From positions 113,514 to 177,513 of the forward strand of contig JACQYI010000027.1 in assembly GCA_016208305.1 (NCBI GenBank): 64,000 nucleotides of DNA. The letters are read 5' to 3'. Below the pieces are notes generated by a model. The model worked only from the letters and a program-made list of their open reading frames with translations. It did not search any database and was not told where the DNA came from. The DNA comes from Oscillatoriophycideae cyanobacterium NC_groundwater_1537_Pr4_S-0.65um_50_18 (GTDB lineage: Bacteria; Cyanobacteriota; Cyanobacteriia; Elainellales; Elainellaceae). The position numbers and the translations under genes are program-made. This document shows positions 38,389 through 47,924 of the stretch, one piece after another. How positions within the stretch are numbered: position 1 is the first letter of the stretch; every line of letters starts with the position of its first letter.

Positions 38389-38769
38389 ATGACTACTGTC
38401 CTTTTAGTTGAAGATAGCCTGACAGAAACTGAATTGCTAAGCTGCTATTTAAGACAAGCAGGTTTAGCCGTCGTCAGTGTCACCAATGGTGAGGAAGCTC
38501 AGCTTAAGCTTCAGATGCACAACCCTGATTTGGTCTTGCTCGATGTGATTTTACCTGGGCAAAGCGGATTTGAACTCTGCCGTAAACTCAAGACCAGTTC
38601 TAAAACCCGACATATTCCAGTCGTGATTTGCTCAACGAAAGATACCGAAGCGGACAAACTTTGGGGTTCAATGCTGGGGGCAGATGCCTATTTACCCAAA
38701 CCTGTCGATTCAAAAGAGTTGATTACTCTTGTCTTACGGTTAACTGCAATCCACACCAGGGGACTGTAA
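38389..38769 (+). CDS. pixH: PixH-like CheY response regulator
   Basis: A 126-residue stand-alone receiver domain: VLLVEDSLTETELL at the start (acidic pocket), phospho-acceptor Asp52 in LVLLDVILPGQSGFEL, Thr/Ser in VVICSTKD and Lys in YLPKPVD. It lacks an output domain, so it acts by protein contact, probably on pilus motors, as PixH/PilH do. Its TAA overlaps the ATG of the following cheW-type gene (TAATG), so the two are translationally coupled. Confidence 0.92.
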   Translation: MTTVLLVEDSLTETELLSCYLRQAGLAVVSVTNGEEAQLKLQMHNPDLVLLDVILPGQSGFELCRKLKTSSKTRHIPVVICSTKDTEADKLWGSMLGADAYLPKPVDSKELITLVLRLTAIHTRGL

Positions 38770-39293
38770 TGTCAATTTCGCTAGACAGTGCCTCAATTGC
38801 CCTTAGCTTTAGCCCACAGACATCATCCCCTACCGATAACCATCAGCAAATACTCCGTTTTCCTCTTGGATTGCAGGACAGCGCCTTGCTGCCACTGGAG
38901 CAGATTACAGAGATTTTGAAGATCAATAGCGTAGATGTCTTGCCTATTCCTGAAACGCATAGCTGTGTTTTGGGCGTTTGCAATTGGCGAGGCGAGATGC
39001 TTTGGGTAGTTGATCTAGAACATCTTGTGGGCTATGCACCTTTACTGCAACAGGTGCAGTCAGAGCCACTGATTGTCATGGTGATTCACTGGAATGAACA
39101 ATTGCTAGGGCTGGGAGTTCGCCAAGTTGGTGAAATTGAGCGCCGTGACTTGCAAAAGCTCCAGCCTGTGACCCCAGGATTGTTTCCACCTCAGCTTCAG
39201 CCTTTTGTGCTAGGGACGTTGCCCGAATGCAGCGGTGCCGTTTTAGATATCGCGGCGATCGCACAGTGCTCTTTATGGCAAAGCCAGCAATAA
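38769..39293 (+). CDS. pixI: PixI-like CheW coupling protein
   Basis: A 174-residue CheW-domain protein that links the receptor PixJ to the histidine kinase PixL. It starts at the ATG overlapping the pixH stop codon; a longer frame upstream would only duplicate pixH sequence. Typical segments are [40 protein letters not shown] and [15 protein letters not shown]. Its end overlaps the possible start of pixJ by 19 bp. Confidence 0.9.
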   Translation: MSISLDSASIALSFSPQTSSPTDNHQQILRFPLGLQDSALLPLEQITEILKINSVDVLPIPETHSCVLGVCNWRGEMLWVVDLEHLVGYAPLLQQVQSEPLIVMVIHWNEQLLGLGVRQVGEIERRDLQKLQPVTPGLFPPQLQPFVLGTLPECSGAVLDIAAIAQCSLWQSQQ

Positions 39294-42200
39294 AGCCAGC
39301 GATAAAACCAGCACTAGAGCCATCCGTAAAACCATCTGTAACACCAATGGTCAAGCCAGTGGCAAAACCTTCCAGGCTAAGGCTCTCAGTATTTCTCGAT
39401 CTCAACGCTTCACCCCTATTACAGCTAATCAAGAGAGCTATGGCAAGCCCTAACCCTCAAACTCCGTTAAATGCTGCAACTGATTTGATATCTCCTCAGG
39501 AGATACAGCAGCAGACCCTAAAAGATGATCTCAATAGAACCGAATCCATTCCGACCTCAGTAAAAACTGTTACCGATAAAGATTATTTAACCATGCAGAA
39601 ACTTAATCAAGTCAGAGCACTAGGTTCTCAAATTCAGAACAACTCATCGGTAAAGTTTAGCAACGGTAGTGTGATTCCGGCAGTGCTCAAAGGCAGTACT
39701 AACTGGCAATGGCTCCTCAAATTTTCTCAGCAGCTACACCAGGCTGAAACCATCGAAACGCTATTGCAGATGACGGTAACAGAAGTACGTCAAGGGCTGC
39801 AAATCGATCGCGTTTTAATTTATCAGTTTCAGACTGAAGAACAGGGGTTAGTGCTAGCTGAATCTATGGCGAGCGGCTATACCCCCAGCTTAGGGGAATC
39901 TCTGCCTGCGATCGCCTTTGGGGCTGAGCAGCGACAAAGCTATCAACAGCAAGTTGTATCCGTAGAAAACACGCCTGAGCATTCGTTTGGCCCCTATCAG
40001 ACTCAGCTCTTAGATAAGTATCAGATTCAAGCCAGCCTCAGCATTCCCATTTTGTTGGGTCAGGTGTGGGGTTTACTCGTCGTGCAGCATTGCTCCCAGC
40101 CTCGGCAATGGTTGGAAAATGAAGTGACCTTGCTGTATCAAATTGCGACCGAGCTGCGACTGCGGCTTCAGTCATTAGAATTTAATCATGAACGACAAGC
40201 GCTAACCCGTGTTAATGATGCTATTTATCAAACGCTAGATCATTCCTCTTTTATCCAAGAGGCTTGCCAAATTGCGATAGAAGAAGTTCAGCAGCTTTTA
40301 AACGTAGAGCGAGTGGCCATCTACAAGTTTCGCCCAGACTACTTTGGCGACTTTCTTTACGAATCTGGAGCAGCAGAGTTTCCGCGTCTTGTGGGTAGCG
40401 CTTGGGAAGATACTTATCTTAAAGAACACAAAGGCGGTAGGTTTCAGAGTAACGGCTCTTTGGTCGTAGATGATGTGCATCAATCTACCTTGAGCGATTG
40501 CCATGTAGCAGCCCTGAAAAATTTTGGGGTTAGATCTTGCGCGGTTGTTGCAATCAAACAGGGCGAAATGCTCTGGGGGCTGTTGAGTGCGTTTCAGCAC
40601 AGCGGCTCTCGACGCTGGAGAGAGCGAGATGTCAACCTATTGACCGATATAGGCCGCCAACTAGGAGCAGCACTGCAAGGGGTTGACCATCTTAGCCAAT
40701 TGCAAGAGCAATCGACCCAGATGACTAGGGCAGCACAGGTAAGTCATGCTGTTGTTGAGATTATTCCCAAGATCTTTCAATCTCAAAACTCAGAGGGTAT
40801 TTTTCGCATCATCCCGCAAGCAGTGCGATCGCTGCTCAAATGCGATCGCACTGCTATCTATCGTTTGGACGCCAATGGCAGCAGCACCCTCGTGGCAGAG
40901 TCCATGTCTAGGGGACTAGAGTCTTTAGCAAGCTTTGACCTCAGCCTACTTTATCCCAAAACAGATTTGCAGCCTATTTTAGGCAGCCCCCAGCCCCGTC
41001 CAAAAGCCTGGATCGTGAATAATATTTATGCTGTGGGTCACACCCCCGAAGAAATTGAACAATTAGAGGAATTTGAAATCAAAGCATATGCAATGATTCC
41101 TATTTTTCAAGAAGAGGCACTCTGGGGTTTTCTAGGGGTTTATCAAAACAGTCAAGCCCGTTCATGGAGCGACTTTGAAGTAACGGCTCTATCGCAAATC
41201 TGTGGTCAGTTCAGTGCAGCCATGCGGCAGGTTAGCTATCTAGAGCAAGTTCAGCAGCAGTCAAAACAGCTCGCTCAAGCAGCTGAACGCGATCGCTCCA
41301 TCGCTAAAATTGTCGAACGGATTCGGCAATCGCTAGATTTACAGCAAATCTTTAAAACTACCGCGCGGGAGATTCGCAATCTTTTGAGCGTTGACCGAGT
41401 TGCCATCTACAGATTTAACCCTGAATCGAACTATAACCGAGGGGCAATTGTTGCTGAAGATATCAAGCCTGGATACATTTCAATTCAATCGGTTGAAGTT
41501 GATGATGAATGCTTTAGCGAACGCCATGCAGCCTCCTATAAGAAAGGACGCATCTTTGCGGTTGCAGATATTCACGAAGCAGAGCTGACCAATTGCTACG
41601 TTGAGATGCTCACCCAGTTTCAAGTTCGAGGGAATCTCGTGGTTCCTCTCTTCCGAGGCGAGGAGCTATGGGGTTTGTTCTGCATTCACCAATGTGGTGG
41701 GCCACGAGACTGGCAAGAAACAGAGATTGAATTTGCAAAACAGATTGCCCTTCAGCTCGATACGGCAATTCAGCAGGGAGAATATATCGAGCAGTTGCGA
41801 CAAGCCTCAGCGCAAATGTCGAGCTTAGCTCAGATGGAGAAAGCAGCAAAAGAAAAATTGCAGCAGGAAGTCATCCAGATCTTGATGGCGGTACGGCCTG
41901 CCTTAGATGGCGATCTCACGGTGCGCGCACCGATTACTGATGACGAGGTGGGGACGATCGCAGATGCCTATAACAATACGCTGAGCCACTTGCAGGAAGT
42001 TGTGACCGAGATGCAGCATTCTTCTCACCAGATTGCGCTGACGTCTCAAACCAGTGAAATGGCGATCGCCAGTTTGGCTGCTCAAGCACAACAGCAGTTT
42101 CACGCCCTTGACCAAGCTCAAGAGCGGGTAGAAACTATGGTGCATTCTAGTGAAGCCGTAGGGTCGAGCGCCCAAATGGTAGAGATGACAGCTCAACGAA

Positions 42201-42844
42201 CCAATCAGGTGGTTTTAACCGGAGATGCTGCCATGGATCGCGCGGTAGAAGGCATTCTTGATGTTCGAGAAACCGTTACAGAAACCAGTAAACGATTGAA
42301 GCGGTTAAGCGAATCTTCCCAAAAAATTTCCAAAGTGGTGAATTTGATTAGTAATTTTACGACTCAAACTCAACTCCTAGCGCTGAATGCTTCTATTGAG
42401 GCAACGCGAGCCGGAGAATATGGGCGGGGATTCTCGGTCGTTGCCGATGAGGTGCGATCGCTGGCGCGGCAGTCTGCCAATGCAGCCACTGAGATCGAAC
42501 AGTTGGTGCAGGATATCCAGATCAGTACAGCCGAAGTTTCTACAGCCCTAGAGACAGGGATTCAGCAAGTTGCAGCCGGAACAGATCTGGTGACTGAAGC
42601 CCGAGAAAATCTCAATGAAATCGTTGATGCAACGGGACAAATTAGCCAATTGGTTGCCAACATCACGCAGGCTGCTCAAGAACAAACTCAGCAGTGTCAG
42701 TCTGTCAAGCAAACCATGTCTGAGGTCGCAGAGATTGCCAATAAAACGACTGAAGATTCAGCCTCAATTTCAGCATCCTTTAAAGAACTACTGACCCTGG
42801 CAACGACCTTACAAACCCACAGCAGCCAATTTAAGGTTGACTAA
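39275..42844 (+). CDS. pixJ: PixJ-like phototaxis receptor with cyanobacteriochrome GAF domains
   Basis: From ATG 39275 the protein has 1189 residues; ATG 39440 (AAGAGAG before it) is an alternative start that would remove a repetitive KPAIKP-type leader. No transmembrane segment is evident. Four GAF domains follow in order (roughly residues 140-290, 305-465, 485-645, 680-840), then a HAMP-like linker ([20 protein letters not shown]) and a methyl-accepting signalling domain with [18 protein letters not shown]2 has the cysteine of linear-tetrapyrrole binding in DCHVAAL (Cys409) and the WEDTYLKE segment usual in red/green cyanobacteriochromes. GAF4 has the DXCF motif (Cys746) and a second Cys in NCYVEML (Cys774), the arrangement of blue/green types. 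GAF1 and GAF3 lack the Cys. It should sense light and signal through PixI and PixL. Confidence 0.93.
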   Translation: MAKPAIKPAIKPALEPSVKPSVTPMVKPVAKPSRLRLSVFLDLNASPLLQLIKRAMASPNPQTPLNAATDLISPQEIQQQTLKDDLNRTESIPTSVKTVTDKDYLTMQKLNQVRALGSQIQNNSSVKFSNGSVIPAVLKGSTNWQWLLKFSQQLHQAETIETLLQMTVTEVRQGLQIDRVLIYQFQTEEQGLVLAESMASGYTPSLGESLPAIAFGAEQRQSYQQQVVSVENTPEHSFGPYQTQLLDKYQIQASLSIPILLGQVWGLLVVQHCSQPRQWLENEVTLLYQIATELRLRLQSLEFNHERQALTRVNDAIYQTLDHSSFIQEACQIAIEEVQQLLNVERVAIYKFRPDYFGDFLYESGAAEFPRLVGSAWEDTYLKEHKGGRFQSNGSLVVDDVHQSTLSDCHVAALKNFGVRSCAVVAIKQGEMLWGLLSAFQHSGSRRWRERDVNLLTDIGRQLGAALQGVDHLSQLQEQSTQMTRAAQVSHAVVEIIPKIFQSQNSEGIFRIIPQAVRSLLKCDRTAIYRLDANGSSTLVAESMSRGLESLASFDLSLLYPKTDLQPILGSPQPRPKAWIVNNIYAVGHTPEEIEQLEEFEIKAYAMIPIFQEEALWGFLGVYQNSQARSWSDFEVTALSQICGQFSAAMRQVSYLEQVQQQSKQLAQAAERDRSIAKIVERIRQSLDLQQIFKTTAREIRNLLSVDRVAIYRFNPESNYNRGAIVAEDIKPGYISIQSVEVDDECFSERHAASYKKGRIFAVADIHEAELTNCYVEMLTQFQVRGNLVVPLFRGEELWGLFCIHQCGGPRDWQETEIEFAKQIALQLDTAIQQGEYIEQLRQASAQMSSLAQMEKAAKEKLQQEVIQILMAVRPALDGDLTVRAPITDDEVGTIADAYNNTLSHLQEVVTEMQHSSHQIALTSQTSEMAIASLAAQAQQQFHALDQAQERVETMVHSSEAVGSSAQMVEMTAQRTNQVVLTGDAAMDRAVEGILDVRETVTETSKRLKRLSESSQKISKVVNLISNFTTQTQLLALNASIEATRAGEYGRGFSVVADEVRSLARQSANAATEIEQLVQDIQISTAEVSTALETGIQQVAAGTDLVTEARENLNEIVDATGQISQLVANITQAAQEQTQQCQSVKQTMSEVAEIANKTTEDSASISASFKELLTLATTLQTHSSQFKVD

Positions 42845-42874
42845 ACCCTCTTGCAACTACCCCTATCCTCAACT

Positions 42875-45800
42875 ATGACGCTTGATCCAACCATTCGTGA
42901 GCAAACGTATCCTTACTTTCTGCAAGAAGTCCCTGAGCTACTCCAAGCTTTAGAGCAAGGGTTGCTCAGCCTTCGAGAAACCTGCACCTTAAATCAGGTC
43001 AACACGCTGATGCGAGCAACCCACACCTTAAAAGGGGCTGCTGCTAGCGTTGGGTTAGAAACCATCACGATCATTGCTCACTCGCTAGAAGATATCTTCA
43101 AAGCGCTCTGTAGACCAGACATCTCAGTCAATCCAGATATTCAGGCATTACTATTTGAGGGATTTGAATGTTTGCGTCTGCCACTAACCGCAGAACTCAC
43201 AGGCGGATCAATCAACGATGCTGAAATACTTGACAGAGCTACCGCTGTTTTTGCCCAGTTGCAGGAAGAGCTTGGAGATTGTTTTGGTCAAGAAGCCTAC
43301 ATCCCAACTTCAGCCGAGTTAGGATTTGATGTCACGCAGTCCATTTTTGAAGTGGGCGTAACTCAGCGATTAGATCAGCTTGCTGCCCTAATTGCTGATG
43401 CCCCTCTCGAAGAGATCACAACTACGCTACAAACTCAGGCTGGAATTTTTCTAGGCTTAGCAGAATCGCTGAATCTACCTGGGTTTGGAGCCATTGCGCA
43501 AGCGACGATCGCCGCTCTTGAGCAACATCCTGGTCAGGTGCGATCGCTAGCTGAGATCGCCCTAGCGGATTTTGAGGCCGGGAAAGCTGCGATACTAGCA
43601 GGCGATCGCACTCAGGGAGGTTTCCCCTCTGAGGCGTTGCAGCTTCTCGCTGGCTCTCAGGCCGCTATGCAGCAAACAATCATGCAGCCGACATTCTCGG
43701 AAGAGCCTGAACAGCCAGAAGCCCAAAATCTTTTTCTGGAGAGTATTTGGGGAGACACCGTTAACGCCGCCGACTTAGCGCTTGATGCCGAGCTAGTGCT
43801 GTATCCTACTTCTGAGCGGCTAGAAGAAGAGCGGCTAGAAGAGGAGCGCCAAGAGGAATCTCGTCAAGAGGCACTTCCAGAGAACCACATCTTTCAGCCT
43901 CCAGCTCCGCAACCCGCTGCTTCAGTCTCCAATGTTTTAAGAGATGCGGCTTCACCGCTGCCCACTGTGCGGGTTAACGTAGAGCATTTAGAGCGTTTGA
44001 GCTACTCAATGGGGGAATTGCTCACCCACCAAAACTATCAGTTCTTGCAAACTGAGCAGCTTCAGGCGTCGGTTCAGAATCTCATCACTCGCCTTCAGCA
44101 GCATCAGCAGCTTCTAAGTCAATTTCAAGATCAATTCAATCGGCAAATGCAGCGATCGCAACCCGCTGGGAAAAGCCGTAAAACGGACAATCAGGCCAGA
44201 AAGAAAAAGCGCCACCTACAGGCACTGAGCTTTATCGGGCAGCGGCAGCCGTATGATGCTCTGACTGTTCAACCGCTTCTAGATAGCGCCGTACAGTTAG
44301 CAGAAGCCGTTGATGCCATTGACTTATTTACGCATCAGGCCCACCAAACCCTAGAGACTCAGCAGCGAACCTTAAAAACAGCACGAGATGCCGTGATCGA
44401 AGCTCGGATGCTGCCTGTAGGCCAGATCTTTGGCCGATTTTCTCAAGTTTTGCATCAGTTAGGCACTCGGCATAACAAACAGGTCGCTCTGGTTTTGCAA
44501 GGAAGTGAAATTTTAGTTGATAAGGTCGTCGCTGAAAAACTCTATGACCCACTCCTACATTTAGTCCGCAATGCTTTTGATCATGGGATTGAATCTGTTA
44601 CGGCTCGGCAGCAAAGAAATAAACCAGAGCAGGGACAGATTGAAATCTGCGCCTATCATCAGGGTAGATACCTCATGATTGAAGTTCGGGATGATGGAGA
44701 AGGATTAGATTTTGAACTGATTCGACAACGAGCCGCAGAACGTCAACTCGTCCCGCCTCATCAAATCAGGCAGCTGACTCAGGCTCAGTTAACCAATCTC
44801 TTGTTTGAACCCGGATTTTCTACGGCTGCTCAAGTCAATAACCTCTCTGGACGCGGCGTAGGACTAGACATTGTGCGTAATCAACTGCAAGGGCTACAAG
44901 GTTCAGTCATTGTTCATTCTCAACTCTATCAAGGAACAACCTTTACATTGCAAATTCCTCTGAGTCTAGCGATCGCAAAGCTATTTATTTGTCAGGCAGA
45001 CAACAAAACTCATGCCTTGTTTACCGATGCGATCGAGCAAATTCTCATTCCCCAAGCCGAGCAAATTCAGCATCAATACGGCGTTACCGTTCTGCGTTGG
45101 GGTAAAGAAGGCAATGAACAGCAGATTCCTCTTTATACCTTGTCAGATTTACTGATTTATAGTTCAACGCTTCAACTGCCAATGCTGAAATCTTCCTCAG
45201 ATTCCAAGCAGAAAGCGAAGTCTGTGATTCTAATGCGCTACCAAGGCGCGCTAATTGGCTTAGAGGTAGATCAGATTATCGGAGAGCAAGAGTTAGTTAT
45301 CCGCCCGCTAGGACCTGTGATCGGCTCACCTCACTATGTGTATGGGGCTAGTACTCTAGCTAGCGACCAGCTTACGCTTGTAATTGACCCCGTTGCGCTG
45401 ATTCAGCAAGTTCTGGCTCTGCAAAGCAGGGGACAGCAGCGGAGTCCTGCCATACCCCTTCAGCTGTCCTCCCCTGCTCAACCTCAACTGGCGGCCAGCC
45501 TCCCACCCGCCAATGTAGATTTTGATGCGAATTCAAGCCCAAGAATTTTAACCGTAGAAGACTCTATTACCGTTCGCCAAGGTCTACTTCTGACGCTGCA
45601 AAGAGCTGGCTATCAGGTGTTTCAGGCCAAAGACGGGCAAGAAGCGATCGAGAGTTTGCACAATCAGCTAAATGTTCATCTCATCATTTGCGATTTAGAT
45701 ATGCCGCGTATCAATGGGTTTGAGTTTCTAAGGTATTGCCAACGCATTCCCGAATTGGCCGAAATTCCGGTAATTATCTTGACCTCCCGCAGTGACGAAA

Positions 45801-45925
45801 AGCATCGTTTGTTAGCTTCGCAGTTGGGCGCGATCGCTTACATGACAAAACCCTATTTGGAATACAAGCTGCTGCAACTCGTAGAAGAGGTGCTTGAGCG
45901 TCGAGCTGTTCTCAATAAATCATGA
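42875..45925 (+). CDS. pixL: PixL-like CheA hybrid histidine kinase with receiver domain
   Basis: From ATG 42875 the protein has 1016 residues; the frame is open eight codons further up. Domains in order: HPt with phospho-His50 in ATHTLKGAAASVG; a second HPt-like helical region (about 150-260) without that His; an acidic linker with repeated RLEEE units (about 315-335); dimerisation and ATPase domain with HLVRNAFDHGIE, DDGEGLD and GRGVGLDIV; a CheW-like domain (about 700-850); and a C-terminal receiver with Asp in LIICDLDMPRINGFEF and Lys in YMTKPY. It receives the signal from PixJ via PixI and passes phosphate to PixG/PixH. It follows pixJ by 30 bp and closes the operon. Confidence 0.94.
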   Translation: MTLDPTIREQTYPYFLQEVPELLQALEQGLLSLRETCTLNQVNTLMRATHTLKGAAASVGLETITIIAHSLEDIFKALCRPDISVNPDIQALLFEGFECLRLPLTAELTGGSINDAEILDRATAVFAQLQEELGDCFGQEAYIPTSAELGFDVTQSIFEVGVTQRLDQLAALIADAPLEEITTTLQTQAGIFLGLAESLNLPGFGAIAQATIAALEQHPGQVRSLAEIALADFEAGKAAILAGDRTQGGFPSEALQLLAGSQAAMQQTIMQPTFSEEPEQPEAQNLFLESIWGDTVNAADLALDAELVLYPTSERLEEERLEEERQEESRQEALPENHIFQPPAPQPAASVSNVLRDAASPLPTVRVNVEHLERLSYSMGELLTHQNYQFLQTEQLQASVQNLITRLQQHQQLLSQFQDQFNRQMQRSQPAGKSRKTDNQARKKKRHLQALSFIGQRQPYDALTVQPLLDSAVQLAEAVDAIDLFTHQAHQTLETQQRTLKTARDAVIEARMLPVGQIFGRFSQVLHQLGTRHNKQVALVLQGSEILVDKVVAEKLYDPLLHLVRNAFDHGIESVTARQQRNKPEQGQIEICAYHQGRYLMIEVRDDGEGLDFELIRQRAAERQLVPPHQIRQLTQAQLTNLLFEPGFSTAAQVNNLSGRGVGLDIVRNQLQGLQGSVIVHSQLYQGTTFTLQIPLSLAIAKLFICQADNKTHALFTDAIEQILIPQAEQIQHQYGVTVLRWGKEGNEQQIPLYTLSDLLIYSSTLQLPMLKSSSDSKQKAKSVILMRYQGALIGLEVDQIIGEQELVIRPLGPVIGSPHYVYGASTLASDQLTLVIDPVALIQQVLALQSRGQQRSPAIPLQLSSPAQPQLAASLPPANVDFDANSSPRILTVEDSITVRQGLLLTLQRAGYQVFQAKDGQEAIESLHNQLNVHLIICDLDMPRINGFEFLRYCQRIPELAEIPVIILTSRSDEKHRLLASQLGAIAYMTKPYLEYKLLQLVEEVLERRAVLNKS

Positions 45926-45957
45926 CGGCAGGGGCGGTAGCGGGTTATGGGGTAGAG

Positions 45958-46079
45958 AATGTTACGAGTGTGGGAGGGTAGGATGATGCGATCGCCGTTG
46001 TTCCCTCTCCCATTATCTGCCTCCCATCATCCCCCTCTCCCATCACTAAAAATATCTACTTCCCTAACGACGAGATGTA
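45958..46079 (-). repeat. Dispersed repeat, copy B (inverted relative to copy A)
   Basis: Read on the minus strand this is the partner of 35162-35271, with long identical blocks and one insertion of about 17 bases (around ATAATGGGAGAGGG). It starts about 30 bp after the pixL stop codon and ends about 15 bp before the stop codon of dnaB. Confidence 0.85.
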
Positions 46080-46093
46080 CCCATTGAGAGGGT

Positions 46094-47446
46094 TTAGCGA
46101 TCGCCAGAAGCCATGTTGCGGAAGCGGGTGAATTGAGGTTCAAACAGCAGTTTGACCGTTCCCACAGGCCCATTGCGGTGCTTGTTGATGATGACTTCAG
46201 TAATGCCGCGATCGGGCGTATCCGGGTTATAGTACTCCTCGCGGTAGAGCATCATGATCAGGTCAGCATCTTGCTCGATCGAGCCAGATTCGCGCAGGTC
46301 AGACATCATTGGGCGCTTGTTGGTACGAGACTCTACGCCACGGCTGAGCTGAGACAAAGCGATGATGGGCACGTTGAGTTCGCGGGCTAACCCTTTGAGC
46401 GATCGCGTCACCTTCGAGAGTTCCTGTACGCGGTTGTCGCTGCCGCTGCCTTCCATCAGCTGCAAATAGTCAATTAGAATCAGACCCAATGCGCCACCCT
46501 GTTCGGCCTGAAGCCGTCGCGATTTAGAGCGCATTTCAGCCACGGTAATGTTAGGCGTATCGTCAATAAAGATAGGAATCTGCGACAAAACGCTAATGGC
46601 GTTGCCCAACGGCTCCCACTCGGCTTGGCTAATTCGACCCGATCGCAGTCTGCCGCTCTCAATTTGCGCCTCGCTAGACAGCAGACGATAGACGAGCTGT
46701 TCTTTAGACATTTCCAAACTGAAGACCGCGATCGGCAGCTTATGAAAAGCCGCAATATTGCGCGCAATGTTCAAAACAAACGAGGTTTTGCCCATCGACG
46801 GCCTTCCGGCAGCAATGATCAAATCCGATCGCTGAAAGCCTTGGGTCATGGCATCGAGATCATAAAAGCCGCAGGAGATACCGGGCAACACTAAGCCCAG
46901 CGATCGGCTCTCGATGTCTGAGAAAGTAGAGGTAAGGATATCAGAAGTGGCTACCAAGCTCTGATGTGGGCGAGATTGGGTGATGCCAAAAATCTTCTGC
47001 TCAGACTGATCCAGGACTTTTTCGAGAGAAGTATCTGCCTGGTAGCCCATCTGGGTAATTTCTGTCCCCACCTGGATGAGCTTACGGCGCAGATATTTTT
47101 CATTGACGAGCTGAGCATATTGGTCAATGTTGACAGCACTAATGGTGCGATCGACCAACTGTGCTAACTGGCTTTGCCCGCCCACCTTTTCTAGCAGTCC
47201 CCGATCGCCCAACCAGCTTGTAATTGACATCAGGTCAGTAGGTCTGCCCTGTGCCTGAAGCCCAATCGCCGCCCGATATATCTCTTGGTGGGCGCTGATG
47301 TAAAACGCCTCAGGACGCAGCAGCTCCATCACCCGCCCGATCGCTTCAGGGTCAAGCAAGATGCCGCCCAAAATCGCTTCTTCGGCATCGATGTTTTGAG
47401 GCGGGAGGCGATCGCTATAACCCTGGAAGTTAAGCTCTTGAACCAT
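46094..47446 (-). CDS. dnaB: Replicative DNA helicase DnaB
   Basis: Hexameric helicase that opens the replication fork. I start at ATG 47446 (450 residues, MVQELNFQGYSDRLPPQN), which matches cyanobacterial DnaB; the frame is open back to a GTG at 47569, which would add 41 residues, and neither start has a clear ribosome site. The N-terminal domain (DAEEAILGGILLDP) is followed by the RecA-like domain with Walker A GRPSMGKTSFVLN, Walker B LILIDYLQLM and the Arg-finger region QDADLIMMLYR. There is no intein, unlike DnaB of several other cyanobacteria. Confidence 0.95.
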   Translation of the reverse strand: MVQELNFQGYSDRLPPQNIDAEEAILGGILLDPEAIGRVMELLRPEAFYISAHQEIYRAAIGLQAQGRPTDLMSITSWLGDRGLLEKVGGQSQLAQLVDRTISAVNIDQYAQLVNEKYLRRKLIQVGTEITQMGYQADTSLEKVLDQSEQKIFGITQSRPHQSLVATSDILTSTFSDIESRSLGLVLPGISCGFYDLDAMTQGFQRSDLIIAAGRPSMGKTSFVLNIARNIAAFHKLPIAVFSLEMSKEQLVYRLLSSEAQIESGRLRSGRISQAEWEPLGNAISVLSQIPIFIDDTPNITVAEMRSKSRRLQAEQGGALGLILIDYLQLMEGSGSDNRVQELSKVTRSLKGLARELNVPIIALSQLSRGVESRTNKRPMMSDLRESGSIEQDADLIMMLYREEYYNPDTPDRGITEVIINKHRNGPVGTVKLLFEPQFTRFRNMASGDR

Positions 47447-47569
47447 GGGGGTGAACTGCGGCGAGTGGACTGAAACAGGCAGCTCAGCAGCAGGGTTGAC
47501 TTCCGGGATGGCTTCCGGGAAAGGCAAAACTGAAGCCTGAGTGCTGAGTATTTTAGCTTGCTTTTTCAC

Positions 47570-47924
47570 AGATGCAAGGGAAAACGAAGGACAATCTACA
47601 GCTTTTGCAGATGTCTCTATTATCGTACAAATGTACTATTTTGTCAGGCTACTCTTCGGACTGGCCTGAAGCCAAGCTCAATTCCGGTCTAGCATCAGCC
47701 TAGTCTCACACCCATTCCCCAGGCTGCGATCGCGACAGTTCGCAAGCTTTGTAAACAACTATCACAGGATAATAATCTGCGATCCTAAGAATCGTGGATT
47801 AAATAACACCGGAAACTCAAGCATAAGGATTTAGCATTCGGGCAACCCTCTTTGCTACGACCCAGGGCACGTCTGCCGAATGCTAAACCCCTACAGGTAT
47901 ATCGGTTTTATTTCGTTCTCGTTC
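47570..47924. other. 355 bp intergenic stretch with a long palindrome at 47829-47888
   Basis: No open frame is credible. TTTAGCATTCGGGCA at 47830-47844 pairs with TGCCGAATGCTAAA at 47874-47887 apart from one bulged base; the loop contains a further GGCA...TGCC-like inner repeat. The palindrome lies about 40 bp behind the AbrB-family gene and could end its transcript or be a dispersed palindromic element. The other end is the upstream region of dnaB. Confidence 0.5.

Noticed and set aside
46094..47446. Intein in DnaB
   Set aside because: The RecA-like domain is continuous through Walker A and B with no insertion.
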